Source of the DNA: Bacteroidales bacterium | GTDB taxonomy: Bacteria; Bacteroidota; Bacteroidia; Bacteroidales; UBA12077 | DNA: 5,897 nucleotides | NCBI GenBank assembly: GCA_030635365.1 | Contig: DAOVYZ010000240.1 | Span: 1 to 5,897 of the forward strand | Reading direction: 5' to 3' | In this document: piece after piece, positions 1 to 5,820 of the stretch | Position numbering within the stretch: the first letter of the stretch is position 1 | Layout of the letters: every line of letters begins with the position of its first letter | Program-made: the position numbers and the translations under genes | The notes under the pieces: generated by a model | Seen by the model: the letters and a program-made list of their open reading frames with translations, nothing else | What the model was told of the DNA's origin: nothing | The model's database searches: none

Positions 1-430
1 TACGCCTATAATAAAGGAATAAACATATTTATAATTAATTATATTATCCAATAAAGCTACGGAATATATTCCAATATTCTATATGGAACGAATATATATT
101 TTAATATAATCAACTTTTTAACCACCCAGGCACAGCCTAAGTCAAATTTATTTTTTAAGGTTTTACCTTTTTAAGTAAATATATCTCTGGCTTAACAGCA
201 TACAGAACCACCAGATTTAACGAAAAGTAATTCACTTCCTATTTTTGGAACCCTATTATTCGTACTATTAGATAAAAAAACAGAAACTGTTGAGTTTCCA
301 GATGGAAGTGGAGCAGTGAGATTTTTTGTTAAAGATGGTAATCAAATTATGAATGGCGAAATATGCTCGGTATCCCTAAAGTATTGGCTTTAGGAAGTAC
401 TTTTACCTGGTAGATAGAATAAAAGTTGGT
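1..430. other. AT-rich region without an intact gene
   Basis: No frame on either strand gives a convincing complete gene here. Bases 1-190 are very AT-rich and contain stops in all frames. They include a perfect 12-bp palindrome, GGAATATATTCC at 61-72, and a short inverted repeat TTCCA/TGGAA at 69-73 and 84-88. Bases 196-393 hold a possible coding remnant that is listed separately. I see no tRNA, rRNA, promoter with both Bacteroidota boxes, or strong terminator. Confidence 0.6.
196..393 (+). pseudogene. possible coding remnant, family unknown
   Basis: An open frame of 65 codons runs from just after a stop at 193-195 to TAG at 391-393. It has no ATG, GTG or TTG before an ATG at 343, so it is not a normal complete gene. 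The stretch around 241-345 reads like an ordinary beta-rich protein (for example KTETVEFPDGSGAVRFFVKD) with AT-rich codons typical of the other genes. A second frame at about 342-413 reads NYEWRNMLGIPKVLALGSTF before a stop, so a frameshifted gene is possible. I do not recognise the family, and chance reading frames remain a real alternative. Confidence 0.25.
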
Positions 431-628
431 TTGGGAAATAGGAAGGTGAATAGTAGAGTTTTATTTAGGCAAAAAAATAAAATTGTAACAGGAAGTTCTT
501 ATGGTGGTAGTATGAGTTTTTCAGATAAGTATTGCAGTCAATGCGGGAGAAGTGTATCATTATCATCAAAGAAAGGACAAACCTGCCCGCATTGTGGGGC
601 ATACTGGGGGTTCGAAACGGAAAAATAA
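431..628 (+). CDS. small zinc-ribbon protein
   Basis: This short frame ends in two CxxC knuckles: YCSQCGR, then after a 15-residue spacer TCPHCGAYWGFE. That arrangement is the usual four-cysteine zinc-binding ribbon, so metal binding is a fair inference; the function is unknown. The start is uncertain. The longest form begins at TTG 431 (65 residues), GTG 446 is another option, and ATG 512 would give just the 38-residue ribbon. The frame is open upstream to a stop at 377-379, so the residues before the ribbon may be the tail of a decayed longer protein. No Shine-Dalgarno sequence or Bacteroidota promoter box precedes any of these starts. The reading frame on the opposite strand (465-752) runs through the repeat at 676-724 and looks like a shadow. 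The cysteine spacing is the best reason to believe this gene is real. Confidence 0.5.
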   Translation: MGNRKVNSRVLFRQKNKIVTGSSYGGSMSFSDKYCSQCGRSVSLSSKKGQTCPHCGAYWGFETEK

Positions 629-675
629 AAGTAATAGGATAGTATAAAATAAGCACTCCCTCCAAAGCCAAGTTA

Positions 676-724
676 GTCACACTGAACGATGTCATATTAA
701 GTTTGTCGAAGTATGCCGAAGTGT
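676..724. repeat. nested REP-like palindromic repeat
   Basis: An inner unit at 691-717 begins GTCATATTAAG, continues TTTGTCGAAG and ends TATGCC. It resembles the dispersed GTCAnnCTGAGCTTGTCGAAGnnTGAC-type palindromes that I recall from many Bacteroidota genomes. CATA at 693-696 pairs with TATG at 712-715. The unit sits inside pieces of a second one: GTCACACTGAAC at 676-687 on the left and GAAGTGT at 718-724 on the right, where ACACT (679-683) pairs with AGTGT (720-724). The result could fold as a two-stage hairpin in the RNA. Family assignment rests on memory, not on a search. Confidence 0.45.
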
Positions 725-790
725 TTTCCCAATTTATGTTAGTTCTGTACAAGCTCTTTTTAATGGAATAATATAATTAATGAAGACATC

Positions 791-844
791 TTTACATAGC
801 AAAATGTAAATCATATTTGCTTTTATGTAAACTTTGCTTTACAT
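791..844. promoter_or_regulatory. candidate operator, four ATGTAAA/TTTACAT half-sites
   Basis: Four exact 7-bp half-sites lie in 54 bp: TTTACAT at 791-797, ATGTAAA at 804-810, ATGTAAA at 825-831 and TTTACAT at 838-844. The outer two pairs each form an inverted repeat with a 6-bp spacer, and the two ATGTAAA copies start 21 bp apart, about two helical turns. The last half-site overlaps the -7 box and the -33 box lies between the two middle sites, so a bound protein should block transcription. The obvious candidate is the XRE regulator encoded downstream (1372-1575). A fifth ATGTAAA occurs at 1354-1360 just before that gene. Binding is inferred; the repeat pattern is directly visible. Confidence 0.45.
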
Positions 845-847
845 TTG
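816..847 (+). promoter_or_regulatory. Bacteroidota-type promoter of membrane protein/XRE unit
   Basis: The -33 box TTTG is at 816-819 and the -7 box TACATTTG, matching TAnnTTTG, is at 840-847, with a 20-nt spacer. Transcription would begin some 5-8 nt further on, giving a leader of roughly 25 nt before ATG 878. The same geometry recurs upstream of the MocR gene, which supports both calls. Confidence 0.5.
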
Positions 848-877
848 TTGTGTTGTAGAAATAAAACAACACCAAGT

Positions 878-1342
878 ATGAAAACCTATTTACCTTACTA
901 TTGCAAAAAAATTGGAATTGTGCTGGTCATTATTGCAATTGCATTATCATTTATTGCAAATATTAATGACTTTTGCGAGGGATTTGTTACAGGATTTGAA
1001 ACCGGAAGGTCATGGAAAATAGATAATTATGAGAAAGCAGAAATACCTAAAATTGCAATTATTTCAGATGTAGCAGGAAAGACTTTTACTTGGATTAGCT
1101 TATTCCTTTCATTTAGTGGGTTTCTACTTTATATGTTCTCAAGGGAGAAAGTAGAAGATGAGTTCATCCAGCAACTAAGATTTAAAAGTCTTGCTAAATC
1201 TCTATTATTTACCTGGATTGTTGTTTCTATATTAATTATTGTCAATAGTGATATTCAATTAGCGGGTCTATATATTTTGCAGTTTCAACTATTTATTTAT
1301 GTTGTAATTTATAATTATTATAAGCAATGGAGATTTATTTGA
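878..1342 (+). CDS. multi-pass membrane protein partnered with XRE regulator
   Basis: The 154-residue product has about four hydrophobic segments: residues 12-28, 66-87, 108-123 and 129-148. Between the second and third lies a charged cytoplasmic-looking loop, SREKVEDEFIQQLRFKSL (88-105). From memory, Bacteroidota carry many similar small membrane proteins with a KxEDEFIxxLRxxSL-like loop encoded directly before a short XRE regulator; their role is unknown. An inner-membrane location is inferred from the helices. ATG 878 is preferred over TTG 845 because TTG 845 overlaps the -7 promoter box and its extra 11 residues look unlike a membrane-protein start. The next gene begins 29 bp downstream, so the two are probably one transcript. 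The partner could use this protein as a sensor or anchor, but nothing in the sequence proves that. Confidence 0.75.
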   Translation: MKTYLPYYCKKIGIVLVIIAIALSFIANINDFCEGFVTGFETGRSWKIDNYEKAEIPKIAIISDVAGKTFTWISLFLSFSGFLLYMFSREKVEDEFIQQLRFKSLAKSLLFTWIVVSILIIVNSDIQLAGLYILQFQLFIYVVIYNYYKQWRFI

Positions 1343-1371
1343 GTATTTTAGGCATGTAAAAGACTTGTGTT

Positions 1372-1575
1372 TTGAAAAATTTATTAAAAGTAGAAAGAGC
1401 TAAGAAGAATATTACACAAGCAGAACTGGCTAATTTAGTTTCTGTTAGCAGGCAAGCGATTAATGCGATTGAGCTTGGGAAATATATTCCATCAACGGCA
1501 CTTTCGCTAAAAATCGCACATGTATTTGGAACGAGTGTTCATGAAGTATTTCAATTAGAAGAAAAGGACTGGTAA
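1372..1575 (+). CDS. small XRE-family transcriptional regulator
   Basis: This 67-residue protein is almost entirely one helix-turn-helix domain. Helix 2 is QAELANLV (16-23) and the recognition helix is SRQAINAIELG (26-36), followed by the KYIPSTALSLKIAHVFG segment (37-53) common to short XRE regulators. It ends with an acidic tail, LEEKDW. It has no ligand or sensor domain, which is typical of small regulators of this type. The start is TTG 1372: an in-frame TAA lies at 1357-1359, no ATG is available, and the resulting MKNLLKVERAKK start matches the family. There is no Shine-Dalgarno sequence, so translation may be weak. An ATGTAAA motif at 1354-1360, shared with the promoter region of the upstream membrane gene, lies immediately before it. 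Autorepression of the two-gene unit is the simplest reading. Confidence 0.85.
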   Translation: MKNLLKVERAKKNITQAELANLVSVSRQAINAIELGKYIPSTALSLKIAHVFGTSVHEVFQLEEKDW

Positions 1576-1620
1576 TGCCAAAGTATTAAAAAAATATTAA
1601 ACCAATTTAAAATATACATC

Positions 1621-1698
1621 ATGTTAATAGTAATTTTCGTTTTTATATTTAGCTATTTGTTTAGTTTTTTATACTTTGTTCTGAAAAGATTATTTTGA
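1621..1698 (+). CDS. possible 25-residue hydrophobic peptide
   Basis: ATG 1621 to TGA 1696-1698 encodes a very hydrophobic peptide, beginning MLIVIFVFIFSYLF and ending FVLKRLF, that would form one membrane helix with a short basic C-terminus. It lies 45 bp after the XRE gene on the same strand. There is no ribosome binding site, and an AT-rich sequence produces such frames by chance, so this is a weak call. Confidence 0.15.
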   Translation: MLIVIFVFIFSYLFSFLYFVLKRLF

Positions 1699-1716
1699 GA
1701 GAATTAGTTTTATTAT

Positions 1717-1863
1717 ATGTTTCTTGATACAATAATTAAAGCTTATCAGGATGGATTTATTGTTTTATACGGGATAATAAAATTGGAGGAGGAATTTGCT
1801 TTAGAACAAACTGGCCTTCACGCAAATATAATTTATGTCAGAGGGAGAAATGGAGGCAATTGA
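1717..1863 (+). CDS. short ORF of unknown function, possibly a remnant
   Basis: ATG 1717 to TGA 1861-1863 gives 48 residues: an amphipathic N-terminus (MFLDTIIKAYQDGFIVLYG), then IIKLEEEFALEQTGLHANII and a basic glycine-rich end. The composition looks like real protein rather than random AT-rich translation. The same frame resumes immediately with ATG 1864 for 19 more residues, so a nonsense mutation may have split a longer gene. I do not recognise any family. Confidence 0.25.
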   Translation: MFLDTIIKAYQDGFIVLYGIIKLEEEFALEQTGLHANIIYVRGRNGGN

Positions 1864-1874
1864 ATGGCAGATGA

Positions 1875-1985
1875 TATGAAAAAAATGGAAGCTCATATGT
1901 TAGTGATCCCAACCGGGGATTAAGGAATAAAAATATTAGATTTGGTGACTGTTATGAGCTGATGTTTTGGCATGGTGTAAAATAG
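1875..1985 (+). pseudogene. possible C-terminal fragment in a shifted frame
   Basis: From just after a stop at 1872-1874 to TAG at 1983-1985 this frame reads 36 residues that look protein-like, including YVSDPNRGL and NIRFGDCYELMFWHG. It has no start codon, and it overlaps the 19-codon frame at 1864-1923. It may be the out-of-frame tail of whatever gene the 1717-1863 frame came from. This rests on appearance only. Confidence 0.2.
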
Positions 1986-2007
1986 AAAATATTCATTTGT
2001 GACTTTC

Positions 2008-4362
2008 ATGTATCATCTTACAAAAAGAAATGTACTATTTATAATTCTTTTACTTTTAGGAATATGGTTTTTATTCTGTTTACCAAAACCGTTATTTAAT
2101 GACCCCCTAAGTACAGTCATGGTTGATAAGAATAATGTTTTATTATCAGCCAAAATTGCGGATGATGGGCAATGGCGTTTCCCAACAAATGATTCCGTGC
2201 CCGAAAAATTCAAAATAGCAATTTGTTATTTTGAAGACGAATATTTCTATAGGCATCCCGGAGTAAACCCTGTTTCATTATTTCGTGCAGCAAAACAAAA
2301 TATAAAAGCGGGTAAGATTGTTAGCGGAGGAAGTACAATTACTATGCAACTCATAAGACTTTCAAGAAAGCGTAAAAAACGAACCGTATATCAAAAACTT
2401 ATTGAATGCATACTTTCTGTTAGAGCTGAAATAAGGTACCCTAAAGACAATATTTTAGCCCTTTATGCATCAAATGCACCTTTTGGAGGTAATGTTGTTG
2501 GATTAGAAGCTGCAGCGTGGAGATACTTTAAGCAAAAACCTGATAATTTATCCTGGGCAGAAGCAACAACTTTAGCAGTATTGCCCAATGCTCCCGGACT
2601 TATATACCCGGGGAAAAATCGTAATGAACTGAAACGGAAAAGAGATTTTTTACTGGAAAAACTGAAAGATAAAGGAATAATTGACCAATTTGATTATGAA
2701 CTGGCTATTGAAGAACCGCTACCGGAACTACCATTTGCATTACCGCAGGAAACATTGCATTTATTGAATAGGGCTATAAAGGATGGGCATAAAGGCGAAT
2801 ATATCCAAACAACGATTGACTTTTATTTTCATAAAAAAATTAAGCAGGTTGTAGAAAGGCACCACAAACAACTAAAAAATAATGAAATACACAATGCAGC
2901 GGTTCTGGTTCTTGATGTTGAAACAGGAAATGTAATTGCGTATATTGGAAATACTTATAATCAGGACAATACTCATGAGAATCGGGTAGATATTATTAAT
3001 GCACCAAGAAGCACAGGCAGTATTTTGAAACCAATTTTATATGCTTCAATGCAAATGGATGGCGAAATATTGCCTGGTACACTAGTGCCGGACATACCCA
3101 CCCAAATTGCAGGATATACTCCTAAAAATTTTGACCGTACTTATGATGGTGCAGTTGCAGCAGATGAAGCATTGTACAGATCATTAAATATTCCTGCAGT
3201 GAGAATGTTAAGGCAATATGGTATTGAGAAATTTCATCATAAATTAAAAAAACTTAATTTCAGCACAATCACTAAATCTCCCGATCATTACGGGTTATCA
3301 ATTATTTTGGGTGGGGCAGAAGGAACCCTTTGGGAGATAACCGGAACGTATGCTAGCATGGCCAGGACATTAAATCATTTTTCTGATTATAATTCGGCGT
3401 ACAATAAACAGGATTTTCATCATCCCAATTATATTCTAAACGAGACAATACAACCAGCAAAAAAAGCTAATGATGATATTGGTATTTTAGATGCAGCATC
3501 AATTTGGTTGTGCTTTGAGGCATTAACAAATGTGGATCGCCAATTTCAGGAAACAGGTTGGGAGAACTATAATTCTGCCCGCAATGTGGCATGGAAAACA
3601 GGAACAAGTTTTGGATTTCGTGATGCATGGGCTGTTGGCATAACACCTAAATATGTTATAGGAGTGTGGGTTGGAAATGCAACCGGTGAGGGTAGGCCGG
3701 GTTTAACGGGTTTAAATACAGCTGGCCCATTAATGTTCGATATTATTAAACTTTTACCAAGAAACGAATGGTTTGATATATCTTATGATGAATTGGTAAA
3801 AATACCTGTTTGTGGTTTAAGTGGCCATAGGGCATCTTCAATTTGCAATGAAATAGACTCAATATATGTTCATCAGTCAGGATTAAGAACAACTAATTGC
3901 CCATATCATAAGATTATTCATATAGATAATGATGGTTATCAGGTAAACAGTGAATGCCGGGATGTATATGAAATGAATCATGTTTCATGGTTTGTCTTAC
4001 CTCCTGTACAGGAATGGTATTATAAAATAAAACATTCAGATTACAATCCTTTACCGCCATGGGCAAATGATTGTATTTCGAATGAAGCTAAAAATATTAT
4101 GGATATTATTTATCCCAAAGAACTTTCACAAATTTATATTCCTGTTGATTTGGATGGGACCATCGGAAAAACAATTTTCCAGGTTGCTCACAGAAAATCG
4201 GGAGCAACAATTTACTGGCATATTGATGATGAATATATTGGAAATACCTATGATATTCACGAAATGGCCTTAAATCCCCAACCGGGGAAACACCTGCTAA
4301 CACTTGTTGATGAGAATGGAGAAACTTTAGTGCAAGAATTTGAAATTCTATCTAAGAATTAA
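2008..4362 (+). CDS. pbpC: penicillin-binding protein 1C
   Basis: This 784-residue class A penicillin-binding protein polymerises lipid II into glycan strands and carries a DD-transpeptidase domain; it should be anchored in the inner membrane facing the periplasm. A short basic N-terminus leads into one membrane helix (8-25). The GT51 domain shows EDEYFYRHPGV with catalytic Glu76, GGSTITMQ (107-114) and the NAPFGGNVVGLEAA segment. The transpeptidase domain has S338-x-x-K341 (in STGSILKP), S392-L-N394 and K530-T-G-T-S. A linker with cysteines 602, 613, 631, 650 and 689 follows, then a BiPBP_C domain at about 696-784. Length fits the family (E. coli PbpC is 770). ATG 2008 is preferred; GTG 1999 would add three residues. 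pbpC is often next to an alpha-2-macroglobulin gene, but none is present here. It converges on the next gene with only 8 bp between the stops and no obvious hairpin terminator. Confidence 0.95.
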   Translation: MYHLTKRNVLFIILLLLGIWFLFCLPKPLFNDPLSTVMVDKNNVLLSAKIADDGQWRFPTNDSVPEKFKIAICYFEDEYFYRHPGVNPVSLFRAAKQNIKAGKIVSGGSTITMQLIRLSRKRKKRTVYQKLIECILSVRAEIRYPKDNILALYASNAPFGGNVVGLEAAAWRYFKQKPDNLSWAEATTLAVLPNAPGLIYPGKNRNELKRKRDFLLEKLKDKGIIDQFDYELAIEEPLPELPFALPQETLHLLNRAIKDGHKGEYIQTTIDFYFHKKIKQVVERHHKQLKNNEIHNAAVLVLDVETGNVIAYIGNTYNQDNTHENRVDIINAPRSTGSILKPILYASMQMDGEILPGTLVPDIPTQIAGYTPKNFDRTYDGAVAADEALYRSLNIPAVRMLRQYGIEKFHHKLKKLNFSTITKSPDHYGLSIILGGAEGTLWEITGTYASMARTLNHFSDYNSAYNKQDFHHPNYILNETIQPAKKANDDIGILDAASIWLCFEALTNVDRQFQETGWENYNSARNVAWKTGTSFGFRDAWAVGITPKYVIGVWVGNATGEGRPGLTGLNTAGPLMFDIIKLLPRNEWFDISYDELVKIPVCGLSGHRASSICNEIDSIYVHQSGLRTTNCPYHKIIHIDNDGYQVNSECRDVYEMNHVSWFVLPPVQEWYYKIKHSDYNPLPPWANDCISNEAKNIMDIIYPKELSQIYIPVDLDGTIGKTIFQVAHRKSGATIYWHIDDEYIGNTYDIHEMALNPQPGKHLLTLVDENGETLVQEFEILSKN

Positions 4363-4370
4363 AGAAATAG

Positions 4371-4736
4371 TTAGTTTATATTCAAAACTTCATCAACCTG
4401 CTCCCCATTTTCATCAAATATTAAGGTGTAAGTTCCAATTTCATATTCCATTTTCTCTAAAATCAAATCAATTGAGACTTCTATTGATGGAGTAATAAAT
4501 TCTTTACTTTCCATAAGAAGTGAAACATTTCGTAATTGAATACCAATATCTTCAATTTGTATATCCGGAGGAAATTCCTTTTTTATTTTATTCTCATCAT
4601 TTCCTGTAAAAACATCATCAAGTAATCCACTTAAACTTGAGAGTGTTTCTTCAATAAATTGATCCTTTGTTTTAGTATGAAAGATGATATTATTTAGTTT
4701 TTCTTTCATTGTAAGGTTAAGTTTTAGTGTTTTCAT
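4371..4736 (-). CDS. hypothetical protein, 121 residues
   Basis: I do not recognise this family. The protein starts MKTLKLNLTMKEKLNNIIF, continues with helix-forming, charged sequence (residues about 20-60, including SSLSGLLDDVFTG), and ends in a likely beta-strand pair, YEIGTYTLIFDENGEQVDEV. It is acidic, has no signal peptide or membrane segment and no cysteines, so it is probably cytoplasmic. The codon use resembles its neighbours and the frame is free of stops for 366 bp, which supports a real gene. An internal ATG at codon 10 is an alternative start. It converges with pbpC (8-bp gap) and diverges from the MocR gene, with 143 bp between the two starts. Genes divergent from MocR regulators are often their targets, but nothing in this protein suggests amine, vitamin B6 or transport metabolism. 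Confidence 0.65.
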   Translation of the reverse strand: MKTLKLNLTMKEKLNNIIFHTKTKDQFIEETLSSLSGLLDDVFTGNDENKIKKEFPPDIQIEDIGIQLRNVSLLMESKEFITPSIEVSIDLILEKMEYEIGTYTLIFDENGEQVDEVLNIN

Positions 4737-4794
4737 ATTGGGTTTCTAAATTAATTAAACTTTTTAAAACTAAAAAACTAAATAAACGATATTG

Positions 4795-4843
4795 AAATTG
4801 GCCTACTTATAATTTATTAAAATTGGCTGTTGTAAGGGGTCTA
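4795..4843. promoter_or_regulatory. candidate MocR operator repeats
   Basis: AAATTGGC occurs twice in direct orientation, at 4795-4802 and 4820-4827, with starts 25 bp apart. The first continues as TTGGCCTA (4798-4805), and a related GGGGTCTA lies at 4836-4843. MocR regulators of the PdxR/TauR type are known to bind direct repeats in divergent intergenic regions, so these are reasonable operator candidates. The second copy abuts the -33 box of the MocR promoter. Confidence 0.35.
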
Positions 4844-4860
4844 AAATAAAATTATATTTG
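4830..4860 (+). promoter_or_regulatory. Bacteroidota-type promoter of the MocR gene
   Basis: The -33 box TTG is at 4830-4832 and the -7 box TATATTTG, an exact TAnnTTTG match, is at 4853-4860, with a 20-nt spacer. Transcription would start around 4865-4868, leaving a leader of about 12-25 nt to ATG 4880 or ATG 4889. I see no equally good promoter facing the minus-strand gene. Confidence 0.55.
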
Positions 4861-4879
4861 TATTATCGGATACTGCTAT

Positions 4880-5675
4880 ATGTTTACAATGAAATTAGAT
4901 AGGTCGAGTAAAGAACCTTTGTTTATTCAAATATATAAACATTTGAAAAGTATGATTGACAATGAGGTTCTAGCTCCAGGTGACAGGCTGCCTTCAACAA
5001 GAGAATTATCTAATTATTTGGAACTGAATCGTACCACTGTTTATAAAGTTTATGAAGAGCTTTGGACAGATGGTTACATAGAAAGCAGGCAAGGTGGATA
5101 TACTACAATTAGAGAAAAGGTTAGAAAACAGGATCGTAATCAATCAATAGATGAAAATATTATTGATTGGGATCAAAAATTGAATCCCAGTCTACCGGAA
5201 GTATTTTCAAATAGTTCCATTTACAATACTGATCATAAAAATAAAAACATAAATTTTATATCACTTTCTCCTGATCCCAATCATATTCCAAAAGATGAAT
5301 TTAAAAAATGTTTTAATGAAGTTGTAAGGGAGAATAATACTGATATTTTTCAATATGGGAGTAAATTTGGTTATAAACCTCTGCGGGAATTTATTGCGAA
5401 ACAAATGAAGCTACATGGAATTTCTGTTGATGCTAAGGATATTCTGATTACAAACGGAGCTCAAAATGCGATTGATTTGATTTTGAAGCTCTTCTTAAAG
5501 CGAGGATGAAATCGTAAAAAAAATGAATAAAGCAGGGGTTACGGTTTCTACAGGTAGTATATTTTATTCAACAAAAAATAGTGATGTACATTTTAGAATT
5601 TCAATAGCTCATAGAACGGAAGAAGATATTGAAAAGGGAATCAAAATTATTGCGAATATTTTAAATAATCTTTAA
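4880..5675 (+). pseudogene. MocR-type regulator with internal deletion
   Basis: MocR regulators join a GntR winged-helix domain to a PLP-binding aminotransferase-like domain and are usually about 460-490 residues. Here the GntR domain is complete (residues 9-77, including RLPSTRELSNYLELNRTTVY), and the aminotransferase fold begins normally (from about 124) up to NGAQNAIDLILKLFLKRG. The frame then stops at TGA 5507-5509 after 209 residues. In another frame, 5505-5675 encodes the family's C-terminal end: DEIVKKMNKAGVTVSTGSIF, then the HFRISIAH segment and an EEDIEKGIKIIANIL helix. Roughly 200 residues carrying the PLP-binding Asp, Tyr and Lys are missing. The break falls where intact relatives would read RGDEIV, so recombination between short similar sequences is a plausible cause. 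ATG 4889 is an equally likely start. A DNA-binding fragment could still be made, but it could not bind PLP. Confidence 0.85.
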
Positions 5676-5688
5676 AGATGAGGTAAAA

Positions 5689-5820
5689 ATGAGAGAATTT
5701 TTTATAGACGTAATAATAACCTTTTGTCTTTTCTTAGGAATCATAGCTTTCGGGTTTATGATTACGGACATGAACCGGATTAAAGATGAAATCAAAACAG
5801 AAATAGCGGGGGCAGAATGA
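5689..5820 (+). CDS. 43-residue single-pass membrane peptide
   Basis: The product has one clear membrane helix (about residues 5-26, IDVIITFCLFLGIIAFGFMI) followed by a charged tail, NRIKDEIKTEIAGAE, likely a short cytoplasmic or amphipathic helix. GATGAGG, ending 5 nt before ATG 5689, is a good Shine-Dalgarno-like sequence, unusual in this window. The next frame starts inside its stop codon (ATGA), so the two are probably translated together. It begins 13 bp after the end of the MocR pseudogene. I do not recognise the family; small membrane peptides coupled to a neighbour are common in phage and other mobile modules, but that is only a hint. Confidence 0.55.
   Translation: MREFFIDVIITFCLFLGIIAFGFMITDMNRIKDEIKTEIAGAE

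Larger units (their letters stand above)
1576..1998. other. gene-poor interval with short broken frames
   Basis: This 423-bp stretch separates the XRE gene from pbpC. It contains a 25-codon hydrophobic frame (1621-1698), a 48-codon frame (1717-1863), a 19-codon frame directly after it (1864-1923) and an overlapping fragment in a third frame (1875-1985). A TAGATTTG at 1937-1944 fits the -7 consensus for pbpC, but I find no TTG at the right distance upstream, so I do not call a promoter. No terminator hairpin is evident after the XRE gene. The pattern suggests a decayed gene. Confidence 0.5.

Noticed and set aside
149..176. AAGG/CCTT hairpin flanked by T-runs, as a possible terminator
   Set aside because: The stem is only 4 bp with a mismatch beyond it, and there is no gene directly upstream to terminate.
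195..341. Minus-strand frame ending in SGGSVCC, reminiscent of a cysteine-ended peptide precursor
   Set aside because: It has no ATG, GTG or TTG start before its upstream stop at 342-344, no neighbouring peptide-modification genes, and the opposite strand reads equally well as a protein remnant.
465..752. 95-codon minus-strand reading frame
   Set aside because: It lies antisense to the zinc-ribbon ORF and runs through the palindromic repeat at 676-724; the translation shows no domain or start signal and looks like a shadow frame.
1937..1944. TAGATTTG as a -7 box for pbpC
   Set aside because: It matches the consensus, but no TTG lies about 20 nt upstream, and a single 8-bp match is expected by chance in AT-rich DNA.
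2013..2213. 66-codon minus-strand frame inside pbpC
   Set aside because: Fully antisense to the N-terminus and early GT51 region of pbpC, with no independent evidence.
4067..4303. Two frames of 65-68 codons overlapping the end of pbpC (one on each strand)
   Set aside because: Both overlap the conserved BiPBP_C region of pbpC in other frames and show no motifs of their own.
5501..5525. Programmed +1 frameshift joining the two parts of the MocR gene
   Set aside because: A frameshift would join the frames but still leave out about 200 residues including the PLP site, so a deletion explains the sequence better.
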